A stretch of DNA of 10,945 nucleotides, taken from positions 1 through 10,945 of the forward strand of contig JBMOIF010000070.1 of the NCBI GenBank assembly GCA_049317465.1. Reading direction: 5' to 3'. How positions within the stretch are numbered: the first letter of the stretch is position 1; every line of letters begins with the position of its first letter. The position numbers were made by a program, and so were the translations under genes. The notes under the pieces were generated by a model. The model made no database searches. It was not told the DNA's origin and was given only the letters and a program-made list of their open reading frames with translations. The DNA is from CAIQIA01 sp049317465. Lineage in GTDB: Bacteria; Cyanobacteriota; Cyanobacteriia; PCC-6307; Cyanobiaceae. This document shows, piece by piece, positions 1-6,134 of this stretch.

Positions 1-723
1 ACTGCGCAGGGCCCCCAGCAGGCCACTGGAGGTGGTGAGGCTGGCCAGGGCCAGGCCGTCGTTGCGCGGCCGTGAACCCCAGTAGCCGGGGAAGGGCTCG
101 AGCCGCTGCAGCTGGGGGCTGGTGAAGCCGAGCCGGTAGGGCCCGGTGCCGATGAAGGCATCGGGCAGGAAGCGATCGCGGTGCCGTCGGTAGGCCCGGG
201 GGGAAACAGGGGTGAGATTGGCCGACGACAGCAGCTGCGGCAGGGCGCCGTAAGGGCGGCTGAGCTCCAGCTCGAGGCGGTGGGGGTCGAGCACGCGGAT
301 GGCCCGGATGCGATCCCCGACCACGTAGCTGAGCTTGCCGATGGCCAGGAAACGGCGCAGGCTGAAAGCCATGGCCTCGGCATCAAAGGGGGTGCCGTCG
401 TGGAAACGCACCCCCCGCCGCAGGGGAACCACGGCACGCAGACCGTCGCTGCTCAGAACGGGCAGGCCTGTGGCCAGCCGGGGCTCAAGGCTGCCATCGG
501 GGCGGATGGCGTAGAGCGGATCACCGACGGCGCTCAGCAGCTGGAGGGCGCCGACCGTGGTGGCCTGGGCCGGATCAACCGTGTCGATCGTGCCCTGGAA
601 GCCCACCACCAGCTGCTGCGCGGACGTTCCGGAACGGGAGCCGCAGCCCCCCAGCAGCAGAGCCAGGCCGATGAGGCCGGCCATCAACGGTGGTCGCGGC
701 AGGGGCAGGAGCGGACGGGCCAC
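1..723 (-). CDS. Peptide-type ABC transporter substrate-binding lipoprotein (SBP_bac_5 family), C-terminus cut by window
   Basis: Family 5 extracellular solute-binding protein (DppA/OppA/nickel-binding type), which would capture a peptide or similar ligand outside the membrane and hand it to an ABC permease. The visible 241 residues start with a GTG that gives an arginine-containing n-region, a hydrophobic core and the lipobox LLLGGC (Cys27), so a lipoprotein is likely. Family features follow: DTVDPAQATT near residue 47, GDPLYAIRPDGSLEPRLA at 67-84, and the signature RRGVRFHDGTPFDAEAMAFS at about 102-121, then GTGPYRLG. An ATG at 684 is the alternative start but would leave almost no charged n-region. 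The frame is open from the stop of the upstream 74-residue gene, 24 bases away, so the two are probably co-transcribed. No permease or ATPase is visible, and the true ligand cannot be read from sequence. Family call firm, ligand unknown. Confidence 0.88.
   Translation of the reverse strand, partial: MARPLLPLPRPPLMAGLIGLALLLGGCGSRSGTSAQQLVVGFQGTIDTVDPAQATTVGALQLLSAVGDPLYAIRPDGSLEPRLATGLPVLSSDGLRAVVPLRRGVRFHDGTPFDAEAMAFSLRRFLAIGKLSYVVGDRIRAIRVLDPHRLELELSRPYGALPQLLSSANLTPVSPRAYRRHRDRFLPDAFIGTGPYRLGFTSPQLQRLEPFPGYWGSRPRNDGLALASLTTSSGLLGALRS
172..179. repeat. HIP1 palindrome GCGATCGC
   Basis: Perfect octamer GCGATCGC inside the binding-protein gene. HIP1 is over-represented in many cyanobacterial genomes. 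I found only this one exact copy in the window, so it is a weak lineage marker rather than a functional site. Confidence 0.6.
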
Positions 724-747
724 CGGTGGGGCTGGACTGGGGTGACC

Positions 748-972
748 CTATGGCGTCGGGGCAACCTCAGACCTGGCTTCCACCGCATGCAGGGACACCT
801 CAAAGACCGGTGAACCCTGCCGTTCCAGGGGCCAGCGGCGGACCCAGCAACGGTCGTGGCGGTCGTCGACGGCGATCACCTGATAGGTGTCTGGATCGGC
901 GGGAAGGTGGATGCGATCACCCTGGTGCAGGGTCATGCGGGTCACTCTGACGATGTCATCGGACAAGGGCAT
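748..972 (-). CDS. Conserved-looking small protein, 74 residues, function unknown
   Basis: A 74-residue soluble protein with no signal peptide or membrane segment. It starts MPLSDDIVRVTR and contains a compact beta-rich-looking stretch (GDRIHLPADPDTYQVIAVDD at 18-37, then WVRRWPLERQGSPVFEVSL at about 43-61), as in small one-domain barrel proteins; that fold is only a guess. The start is well supported: TGAGGAACC lies directly before the ATG, giving GAGGA at a 4-base spacing, one of the clearest ribosome binding sites in the window. It lies between hom (92 bases upstream) and the solute-binding protein (24 bases downstream, in the same frame after the TAG). I recall similar short proteins in picocyanobacteria but cannot name a family. 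Confidence 0.72.
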   Translation of the reverse strand: MPLSDDIVRVTRMTLHQGDRIHLPADPDTYQVIAVDDRHDRCWVRRWPLERQGSPVFEVSLHAVEARSEVAPTP

Positions 973-975
973 GGT

Positions 976-980
976 TCCTC
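976..980 (-). promoter_or_regulatory. Ribosome binding site GAGGA for the 74-residue gene
   Basis: Reading the minus strand, GAGGA is followed by ACC-type spacing and then ATG at 972. Most other starts in this window lack a Shine-Dalgarno match, so this site supports a short gene that otherwise has no recognised family. Confidence 0.55.
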
Positions 981-1013
981 AGCCGGCGCGATCGGCAAGG
1001 TTCGCGCTGGACG

Positions 1014-1038
1014 GGTTCCTGACCATGTGTGGGGAACC
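1014..1038. repeat. Short inverted repeat between hom and the 74-residue gene
   Basis: GGTTCC at 1014-1019 and GGAACC at 1033-1038 form a 6-base stem with a 13-base loop in the 92-base spacer after hom. A further GGTTCC copy lies at 973-978. No T-run follows on the minus strand, so it does not look like an intrinsic terminator. It could be an RNA processing or stability element, or chance. Confidence 0.3.
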
Positions 1039-1064
1039 GGACGTCACCCTACGGCGCGGCCCCC

Positions 1065-2363
1065 TCAGAGGGTGCGCAGGCAGGCCTGCACCGCCTCGAC
1101 CTCGGGGCGGGCGGTGATCGCCGCCAGGGCCCTGCGGAAGCGGCCTTCTTCGACGGCATGGGTGACGACGACGATCTCGGCCCCGGGCCCCTCCGATTCG
1201 TGCTGCACGATCGACTGCAGGCTGACACCCTCGGCACCGAAGCAGCTGCCGATGTGGCCGATCACCCCGGGCCGGTCGGCCGCCTGAAAGCGCACGTAAT
1301 TGCGATGGCAGGTGCGATCGGCGTCCACCAGCCGGCACCGACGCCAGCTGCCGGCGGCCAGCAGCGGGTCGAGGCCGGCGGCCCCCAGCCCACGGATGGC
1401 GGCGATGTTGAGGATGTCGGCGACGACGGCACTGGCGGTGGGCCCGGCACCGGCACCGGGCCCGTAGAACATCACCCGCCCCACCGGATCCCCCTCGACG
1501 AGGATGGCGTTGTTGACACCGTTGACCCCGGCCAGGGGATGGTCCCGGGGCAGCAGCGTGGGATGCACCCGCACATCGAGCACCTCGGTGCCGTCGGGGT
1601 CGCTGCCGTGGCGCTGGGCCACTGCCAGCAGCTTGACCACGAAACCGAGATTGCCCGCATAGTCGATGTCACGGGCCTGAAGCCTGTCGATGCCCTCGAC
1701 CGGGATCGCCGGCCGGTCCACCAGACCGCCGTAGGCAAGGCCCGCCAGGATGGCGATCTTGTCGGCGGCATCGGCCCCCTGCACGTCGGCGGCCGGATCG
1801 GCCTCGGCGTAGCCGAGGGCCTGGGCATCGGCCAGAACGGCCGCGTAGTCGGCACCTTCGGCCGCCATGCGGCTGAGGATGTAGTTGGTGGTGCCGTTGA
1901 TGATGCCGCTCACCCGCTCGATGCGGTTGGCGCCCAGCGACTGCTTCAGGGGTTCGATGATCGGAATCCCTCCCCCCACGGCCGCCTCCATCAGCACGTA
2001 GACGCCCCGCTCGGCGGCGGCGGCGGCAATCTCGGCCCCGTGGCGGGCGATCACGGCCTTGTTGGCTGTGACGACGGGCTTGCCGGCGGCGATGGCCGCC
2101 AGGATCAGCGAGCGGGCCGGTTCGAGGCCGCCCATGACCTCGACGACGATGTCGACGGCCGGATCGGCCACCACGGCCGCCGGATCTTCGCTGATCAGCT
2201 CGGGCGCCAGGGTCACGGGCCGGGGGCGGTGCCGGTCACGGACCGCCACCCGACGCAGGCTGAGCTGACCCACCAGGGGGTGGCGTCCCTCGGGGGAGGC
2301 CAGGATCTGCGCCACCCCTGCCCCCACAGTGCCCAGGCCGAGCAGGCCGATGCCGATGGTCAT
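1065..2363 (-). CDS. hom: Homoserine dehydrogenase
   Basis: Reduces aspartate 4-semialdehyde to homoserine with NAD(P)H, the branch step to threonine and methionine, in the cytoplasm. The 432-residue length is typical of the monofunctional enzyme. Visible: Rossmann nucleotide loop GLGTVGAGV at 9-17, TANKAVIA at 99-106 with the conserved Lys102, the family signature GIINGTTNYIL at 153-163, and the catalytic-site segment EADPAADVQGADAADKIA with Lys202. A C-terminal ACT domain (about 355-432, starting NYVRFQAADRPGVIGHIG) is the usual site of threonine feedback inhibition. It starts 34 bases after the sufE stop. No clear Shine-Dalgarno precedes the ATG, but the protein begins exactly where the family does. 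There is no aspartokinase domain, unlike the fused enterobacterial enzyme. Confidence 0.97.
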   Translation of the reverse strand: MTIGIGLLGLGTVGAGVAQILASPEGRHPLVGQLSLRRVAVRDRHRPRPVTLAPELISEDPAAVVADPAVDIVVEVMGGLEPARSLILAAIAAGKPVVTANKAVIARHGAEIAAAAAERGVYVLMEAAVGGGIPIIEPLKQSLGANRIERVSGIINGTTNYILSRMAAEGADYAAVLADAQALGYAEADPAADVQGADAADKIAILAGLAYGGLVDRPAIPVEGIDRLQARDIDYAGNLGFVVKLLAVAQRHGSDPDGTEVLDVRVHPTLLPRDHPLAGVNGVNNAILVEGDPVGRVMFYGPGAGAGPTASAVVADILNIAAIRGLGAAGLDPLLAAGSWRRCRLVDADRTCHRNYVRFQAADRPGVIGHIGSCFGAEGVSLQSIVQHESEGPGAEIVVVTHAVEEGRFRRALAAITARPEVEAVQACLRTL

Positions 2364-2397
2364 CCCGTCCGATCCGTCAGACGAACGATCCTAGAAA

Positions 2398-2817
2398 TCA
2401 CCCGGTGACGAGCCCGGCGGCCTGGGCCTGCATGTGCCGCAGGATGTTCAGGAAACCGTTGGCACGGGAGCTGGTGAGACTGGCCTGCAGACCCGTCTCG
2501 GCGATGAACGCCGGATCGAGGGCAACCACCGACTCGGGCGTCAGGCCGTCGAGCCCCTGAATCAACAGGGCCAGCAGCCCACGGGTGATCAGCGCGTCCG
2601 ACTGGCCCTGCCAGTGCAGAACCCCGTCCTCCAGGGTCGGCGCCACATAGACACTGGAGGCACAACCACGGACGCGGTTGGCCTCCTGCAGCAGGTCGTC
2701 GGGCGCCGGCGGCAGCTTCTTGCCCAGCCAGAGCACGTACTCGTAGCGACGGCGTGGATCGCTGCAGTCCCGCAACCTGGCGACGATCGCATCAAGGGCG
2801 GCGCTGCCGCTGGCCAT
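2398..2817 (-). CDS. sufE: SufE sulfur acceptor protein
   Basis: Accepts persulfide sulfur from the cysteine desulfurase SufS and passes it to the SUF scaffold for iron-sulfur cluster assembly, in the cytoplasm. With the ATG at 2817 the protein is 139 residues, the usual SufE size. It carries the YEYVLWLGKKLPP helix region (25-37) and the acceptor cysteine in RVRGCASSVYV (Cys52, matching Cys51 of E. coli SufE). The frame stays open up to 2862, but that start would overlap the upstream secreted-protein gene by 71 bases and add a non-family leader. The 2817 start still overlaps it by 26 bases. No sufS, sufB, sufC or sufD is visible, so this is a solitary sufE. BioB, an iron-sulfur enzyme that consumes cluster sulfur, is encoded further up the same strand. 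Confidence 0.94.
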   Translation of the reverse strand: MASGSAALDAIVARLRDCSDPRRRYEYVLWLGKKLPPAPDDLLQEANRVRGCASSVYVAPTLEDGVLHWQGQSDALITRGLLALLIQGLDGLTPESVVALDPAFIAETGLQASLTSSRANGFLNILRHMQAQAAGLVTG

Positions 2818-3259
2818 GGCGAAGGAATCCGAACAGGGCCAGTGTGGCGCCCAGTCCGCCACCGGCGGCGACCCCCGGCCACACAGGAAGGCGAGTCATA
2901 CCGCTGGCGCCGAGCGCATTCAGCTCGAGGTAATCCCGGTGGCCCGGCCCCCCGTCGACCACCAGCTCCCACTGGCGCTGGGCGCCCCTGGGCAGGCGTC
3001 CCTGGAAGCGGCCGTCGGCATCGGTGCGTCCCAGGGCCAGGGTCTGCTGGCCATCGGGCGACTGGAGCCTCACCTCGGCATCTGCCAGGGGCTCTCCCGA
3101 CGAGAAGCTGGTCTGCAGACGCAGCAGACCCGAGGCTTCCAGGCCGCTGAGGGTGGTCTCAACGCCGTGGGCCCGAGCCGCGGGGGCCGCCGCCAGGGCA
3201 AGGCCGAGGCCGAAGCCCAGGGTCGCGAGGGCGCATCGACGCTTCAGCAAGTCACCCAT
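2792..3259 (-). CDS. Secreted or membrane-anchored small protein with carboxypeptidase-regulatory-like domain, function unknown
   Basis: A 155-residue protein with a clear Sec signal peptide: n-region MGDLLKRR, hydrophobic core to about residue 27, and a likely cleavage after ARA at 30, so the mature protein would begin HGVE. The middle (about 40-115) resembles small immunoglobulin-like or carboxypeptidase-regulatory beta-sandwich domains: GEPLADAEVRLQSPDG, then GRTDADGRFQGRLP and RQWELVVDGGPGH. A hydrophobic segment at about 127-146 followed by the basic tail RHGQRQRRP looks like a single membrane anchor. A mature N-terminus of His-Gly occurs in periplasmic metal-related proteins (DUF4198/NikL-like, CopC-like). 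A metal role here is inference only. It overlaps the sufE start by 26 bases. I cannot assign a firm family. Confidence 0.8.
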   Translation of the reverse strand: MGDLLKRRCALATLGFGLGLALAAAPAARAHGVETTLSGLEASGLLRLQTSFSSGEPLADAEVRLQSPDGQQTLALGRTDADGRFQGRLPRGAQRQWELVVDGGPGHRDYLELNALGASGMTRLPVWPGVAAGGGLGATLALFGFLRHGQRQRRP

Positions 3260-3296
3260 GGGAAAGACCGATCGGAGACCCAGCGTAAGGAGGGAA

Positions 3297-3485
3297 TCAG
3301 GCGACGGTCCAGTCGGCGACCGCCAGGTCGGCGCGACCGGCCTGCACCATGCCGACGAGGGAACCGAGCATCAGGTGCTGGGCCTGCTGGGGGCGGTGCT
3401 GCAGCTGGGCCTGGCGGGACGGGGAAGCGGGCAGGGGCTGGCGGGAGCTGGACACCGGAGCAGCGCGGACGGAACCTGCGCTCAC
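3297..3485 (-). CDS. Possible small protein, 62 residues, unrecognised
   Basis: An open frame starting at GTG 3485 and ending TGA at 3297 fills most of the otherwise empty stretch between the folate enzyme (stop at 3530) and the secreted protein (start 3259). The N-terminal half is polar and Ser/Pro/Gln-rich (SSRQPLPASPSRQAQLQHRP). The C-terminal half is more ordered (LMLGSLVGMVQAGRADLAVA, then DWTVA), possibly one amphipathic helix. Third codon positions are strongly G/C as in the neighbours, which favours coding, but high GC makes chance frames common. No strong ribosome binding site is seen, the frame stays open upstream into the folate gene, and an internal ATG would give a 24-residue product. 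I recognise no family. Confidence 0.42.
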   Translation of the reverse strand: MSAGSVRAAPVSSSRQPLPASPSRQAQLQHRPQQAQHLMLGSLVGMVQAGRADLAVADWTVA

Positions 3486-3492
3486 TCTTGCA

Positions 3493-3515
3493 GCTCGCCC
3501 CAGGGGGTGGGGAGC
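3493..3515. repeat. GC-rich hairpin in the spacer after the folate gene
   Basis: GCTC plus CCCC on the left pairs with GGGG plus GAGC on the right around a short G-rich loop, giving a stem of about 7 base pairs with one bulged base. It lies in the 44-base spacer between the 5-formyltetrahydrofolate cyclo-ligase stop and the possible 62-residue ORF. No T-run follows on the minus strand, so it is not a standard terminator. It might slow RNA decay or attenuate downstream expression, or be incidental in such GC-rich DNA. Confidence 0.3.
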
Positions 3516-3529
3516 CGTTGGCACAGGCG

Positions 3530-4108
3530 TTAACAGTCGCCCGCAGCCGTCTCCAGCCCCCGTTCGCTGATCCAGCCGCTGAAGGGCACGTCCCAGGGCT
3601 CCCGGTCCAGCCGGTCGACCACGCAGCCATGGGGAACCACCACCAGGGCCGGCACCGCCGCCCAGGCCGGATCGGCCCGCAGCCGGTCGTACCAGCCGCC
3701 GCCGTACCCGAGGCGCACACCCCGGCGATCGACCGCCAGGGCCGGCACCAGCAGCAGGGCCAGCGCCGCTGGATCCAGCGGCTCCCGGGCCGTGGGAGCT
3801 GGGATGCCGCAGCCATCGGGCTCCAGGGGATCCCCGGGGGACCAGGGGTGGTACATGAGACGCCCGGCTGGGGCTGGGGCGGTCACCGACGGCAGGGCCA
3901 GGCCACCGCCCCAGGGTGGCGGCGGCAGCAGCCCTGGCTCCCCGGCCAGGGGCCAGAACAGCCCCAGGCGTCCGGGCCGCGGCCACTCCGCCAGCACGGT
4001 CGCCACCGCCTGCCGCAGGCCCCCCTCCGCAGCGGGCAGCAGCAGCCGGCGCCGCTCACGCCAGTGGCGTCGCAGGGCATTCCGGGGTCGGCGGCTCGGC
4101 TCGGCCAC
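3530..4108 (-). CDS. 5-formyltetrahydrofolate cyclo-ligase
   Basis: Converts 5-formyl-THF to 5,10-methenyl-THF with ATP, recycling a stable folate into the one-carbon pool (5-FCL, YgfA/MTHFS family). With GTG 4108 the protein is 192 residues, normal for the family. The basic N-terminal helix (RNALRRHWRERRRLLLP at about 9-25) and the family signature VPALAVDRRGVRLGYGGGWYDR at 121-142 (Gly-rich GYGGGWYDR) are clear. The N-terminal lysine often seen in this helix (K..LR) reads as arginine here. The GTG begins one base after the ruvC TGA, which suggests coupled translation. An ATG at 4159 is an alternative but would overlap ruvC by 50 bases and add a Pro/Ser-rich leader unlike the family. Confidence 0.88.
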   Translation of the reverse strand: MAEPSRRPRNALRRHWRERRRLLLPAAEGGLRQAVATVLAEWPRPGRLGLFWPLAGEPGLLPPPPWGGGLALPSVTAPAPAGRLMYHPWSPGDPLEPDGCGIPAPTAREPLDPAALALLLVPALAVDRRGVRLGYGGGWYDRLRADPAWAAVPALVVVPHGCVVDRLDREPWDVPFSGWISERGLETAAGDC

Positions 4109-4109
4109 C

Positions 4110-4604
4110 TCAGCGCTGGAACCAGGCCGTGAGGGCGGCGGCGAGGGCATCGGCGGCATCGTCGGGCCGGGGGGGGGCAGTGAGCTGCAGCTCGCGCATC
4201 ACCGCCACCAGCACCTCCCCCTTGTCGGCATGACCCGAACCGGCAAGGGCGAGCTTGATGCGCATGGGGGCCAGCTCGACGACGGGGATGCCGAACCGGG
4301 CCAGGGTCATGATCAGCACCCCTCGGGCCTGCACCACGCTGATGGTGGTGCTTGAGCGATGGAAAAAGAATGTCTCGACGGCCGCCAGCTGCGGCCGCCA
4401 GCGACGGATCAGCTGGCGCAGATCGGCGGCGATCTCCACGAGCCTCTCGCCGTCACCGCGGCCGGGATCGGTGCGCAGGATGCCGCAGTCGAGCATGGAG
4501 GGGCGGCTGCCTCCGGTGTCGATCAGGCCGTAGCCCACCCGGGCCAGCCCGGGGTCGATGCCGAGAATGCGGGCCGGGGCCCGGAGGGCGATGGCGGGGG
4601 TCAC
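4110..4604 (-). CDS. ruvC: Crossover junction endodeoxyribonuclease RuvC
   Basis: Resolves Holliday junctions by paired cuts, working with the RuvAB branch-migration motor in recombinational repair. The 164-residue product from GTG 4604 has the RNase H-like fold motifs: ILGIDPGLARVGYG with catalytic Asp17, AAVETFFFHRSS with Glu77, and RPDDAADALAAA with Asp149 and Asp152, so the full acidic tetrad is present. The HADKGEVLV segment (125-133) replaces the more usual ASKEQV-type segment. The GTG overlaps the upstream sulfotransferase TGA as GTGA, a classic translational-coupling arrangement. The open frame extends far upstream, but only this start matches the family N-terminus. ruvA and ruvB are not in the window. 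Confidence 0.95.
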   Translation of the reverse strand: MTPAIALRAPARILGIDPGLARVGYGLIDTGGSRPSMLDCGILRTDPGRGDGERLVEIAADLRQLIRRWRPQLAAVETFFFHRSSTTISVVQARGVLIMTLARFGIPVVELAPMRIKLALAGSGHADKGEVLVAVMRELQLTAPPRPDDAADALAAALTAWFQR

Positions 4605-5572
4605 TCCTGCAGAAAGGCCTCGAACTGGTCGGGGGGCAGGATGTCGCAGCAGGCGGCGCCCAGCTCGTCGATGTTGAGGATGCTGTCCCGCAGGGGGATC
4701 GTGCGCAGCTTGCGGGTGGTGGGAGCGATCTCGCGACGGTCCAGGTCGAGGAAATCGAACACCCGGTCCGTCTGCCGCTGGCGCTGCCGCACCTGATCCT
4801 CGTAGGTGAGGGTGAGCAGCGGGTGGTCGGCGAACCAGGTGTTGATCTCGGCCTCGAACCGTTGTTGCTGCTGCAGCGCATGGCGCAGGTGGTCGGGTTC
4901 GATCCGCACCCGGATGTCGTCCGAGGAGCGATAGCCGCCCGAGGCCTGGTCGCCCCAGGATGCGGTGCGCTGGGCCGTCTGGCTCGAGACCATCGACGCC
5001 AGGATGTTGCGGCGGATCAGGTGCACGATGCGCACCTGACGGTCCTGGCGCAGGGCCTGCCAGAGGTCGTGGTCGTGGTCGCGGTAAAGGGGAGGAATGC
5101 CACAGGCGTGCCACATGCCCGCGAAGTCGCCCTCATGCCACCAGGTGTCCTGACGGGCCTGGGCGTAGTGCAGCTTGAACCCCACCGCCCGGACACCCGC
5201 CCCATGCACCGGTGCCCAGACGTAGCGCTGCAGGAACCCCCACGGGTCACGCCGCCGCAGATCGAGGGCCGCCGGACGGGTGGTCAGCAGGTCATAACCC
5301 TCCTTGGAGAACGGAATCGCACCGGGATTGATGTGGAACAGCTCGTAGAAGCACTCGGCGGCGGGGTGGGCGTCGATCAGGTTGACGAGCATCGTCGAAC
5401 CGCTGCGGATCGTGCTGATGACCACAAAGCGGGTGGCGGGTGCCTGCCCCCGCAGCCAGCCCCGGATGTGGAGCTGGCGCCACAGGTGCGACCGCACGCT
5501 GGAGGTCCTGCGTCTGATCCTGCTGAGCAGGTCAGACGGGCGGTTCAGGGAGGAGACGGGAATGGCCTGCAC
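4601..5572 (-). CDS. Sulfotransferase (PAPS-dependent, Stf0/Sulfotransfer-like)
   Basis: Predicted to transfer sulfate from PAPS to an unknown acceptor, such as a surface sugar, lipid or small metabolite. Numbered from GTG 5572 (323 residues), the 5'-phosphosulfate loop is FVVISTIRSGSTMLVNLIDAHP at 49-70 (key R56-SGST-60). FYELFH lies at 75-80, GFKLHYAQ at 131-138, and the 3'-phosphate motif VHLIRRNILASMVSS at 183-197 with Arg187/188 and Ser193. A loop TYEDQV follows at about 256. There is no signal peptide, so it acts in the cytoplasm. The frame opens with an ATG at 5644, which would overlap the upstream gene by 113 bases; GTG 5572 reduces this to 41. The stop overlaps ruvC by 4 bases. No glycosyltransferase or PAPS synthesis gene is nearby, so the substrate cannot be inferred. 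It looks like an accessory gene set into a housekeeping chain. Confidence 0.86.
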   Translation of the reverse strand: MQAIPVSSLNRPSDLLSRIRRRTSSVRSHLWRQLHIRGWLRGQAPATRFVVISTIRSGSTMLVNLIDAHPAAECFYELFHINPGAIPFSKEGYDLLTTRPAALDLRRRDPWGFLQRYVWAPVHGAGVRAVGFKLHYAQARQDTWWHEGDFAGMWHACGIPPLYRDHDHDLWQALRQDRQVRIVHLIRRNILASMVSSQTAQRTASWGDQASGGYRSSDDIRVRIEPDHLRHALQQQQRFEAEINTWFADHPLLTLTYEDQVRQRQRQTDRVFDFLDLDRREIAPTTRKLRTIPLRDSILNIDELGAACCDILPPDQFEAFLQE

Positions 5573-6134
5573 GGGGCTCTGGGGCGGGATCGTAGACCTG
5601 GGAGCCGGAGAGACGACACCGGAGCCGCCACTGCCCCAGCGCACGGTCGAGAACCTCGCGGCAGTCGCCGGCCATCAGCAGCCCGGCCCCGCCCCAGATC
5701 ATCCGCAGGGGGAGATCGGCGGGGCTGGCCCCCAGATCCCGCAAGGGCCGGAAGCCCTGCCGGCGGAAGTAGCGCACCAGGCGAGCGTGCTGGCGGTCGT
5801 CATCGCGAATGGCGAGCAGTCGGGCCCGGCGACAGGGGGACGCCTCCAGCGCCCAGGCCATGGTGGCGGCCCAGATCAGCGCCCCCACACCGCCCTGGCC
5901 ATCCGCCACCCGCAGGGTGTCGAGGTGCAGGCCGGCGGGCGTGGGCAGCACCCAGCCCCGCAGGTCGCCCGCCATCCTCAGCGACGGACCCTCCCGACGG
6001 GCCACGGCCACCTGCAGACCACGCCAGGGCAGGGCGGGCCCGCTGCGCAGCCGCAGCACCAGGCCGGCGCCGGCGGCCTGCCGCTCCAGGCGGTCAAGCA
6101 CGCCCGGCCGCCAGGGGGTCGGGGGCGGGTGCAT
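5532..6134 (-). CDS. GNAT-like protein of unknown function downstream of bioB
   Basis: A 200-residue soluble protein. The centre looks like a degenerate GNAT acetyltransferase: the strand LHLDTLRVADGQGGVGALIW at 69-88 stands where motif A (R/QxxGxG/A) would be, with GQGGVGA, and ARLLAIRDDDRQHARLVRYF followed by RRQGF at 104-128 resembles the motif B helix with its closing GF. Positively charged acetyl-CoA-binding residues are sparse, so activity is uncertain. It ends in a Pro/Arg-rich tail (about 180-200) that overlaps the sulfotransferase start and is probably disordered. Its ATG overlaps the bioB end by 41 bases, so it is likely translated with bioB. I believe proteins of this kind follow bioB in other picocyanobacteria, from memory only. 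Substrate unknown. Confidence 0.75.
   Translation of the reverse strand: MHPPPTPWRPGVLDRLERQAAGAGLVLRLRSGPALPWRGLQVAVARREGPSLRMAGDLRGWVLPTPAGLHLDTLRVADGQGGVGALIWAATMAWALEASPCRRARLLAIRDDDRQHARLVRYFRRQGFRPLRDLGASPADLPLRMIWGGAGLLMAGDCREVLDRALGQWRLRCRLSGSQVYDPAPEPRAGHSRLLPEPPV

Noticed and set aside
1029..2408. 459-codon plus-strand open frame opposite hom
   Set aside because: It is the complement of a gene with full homoserine dehydrogenase motifs. The translation is low-complexity Gly/His/Asp/Gln-rich with no recognisable domain, as expected of antisense frames in GC-rich DNA.
2818..2862. Longer sufE start
   Set aside because: It would overlap the upstream gene by 71 bases and add 15 residues without family resemblance; ATG 2817 gives normal SufE length.
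4110..5114. Long 334-codon version of ruvC
   Set aside because: Only the last 164 residues match RuvC. The upstream part is Pro/Arg-rich and out of frame with the sulfotransferase that occupies the region.
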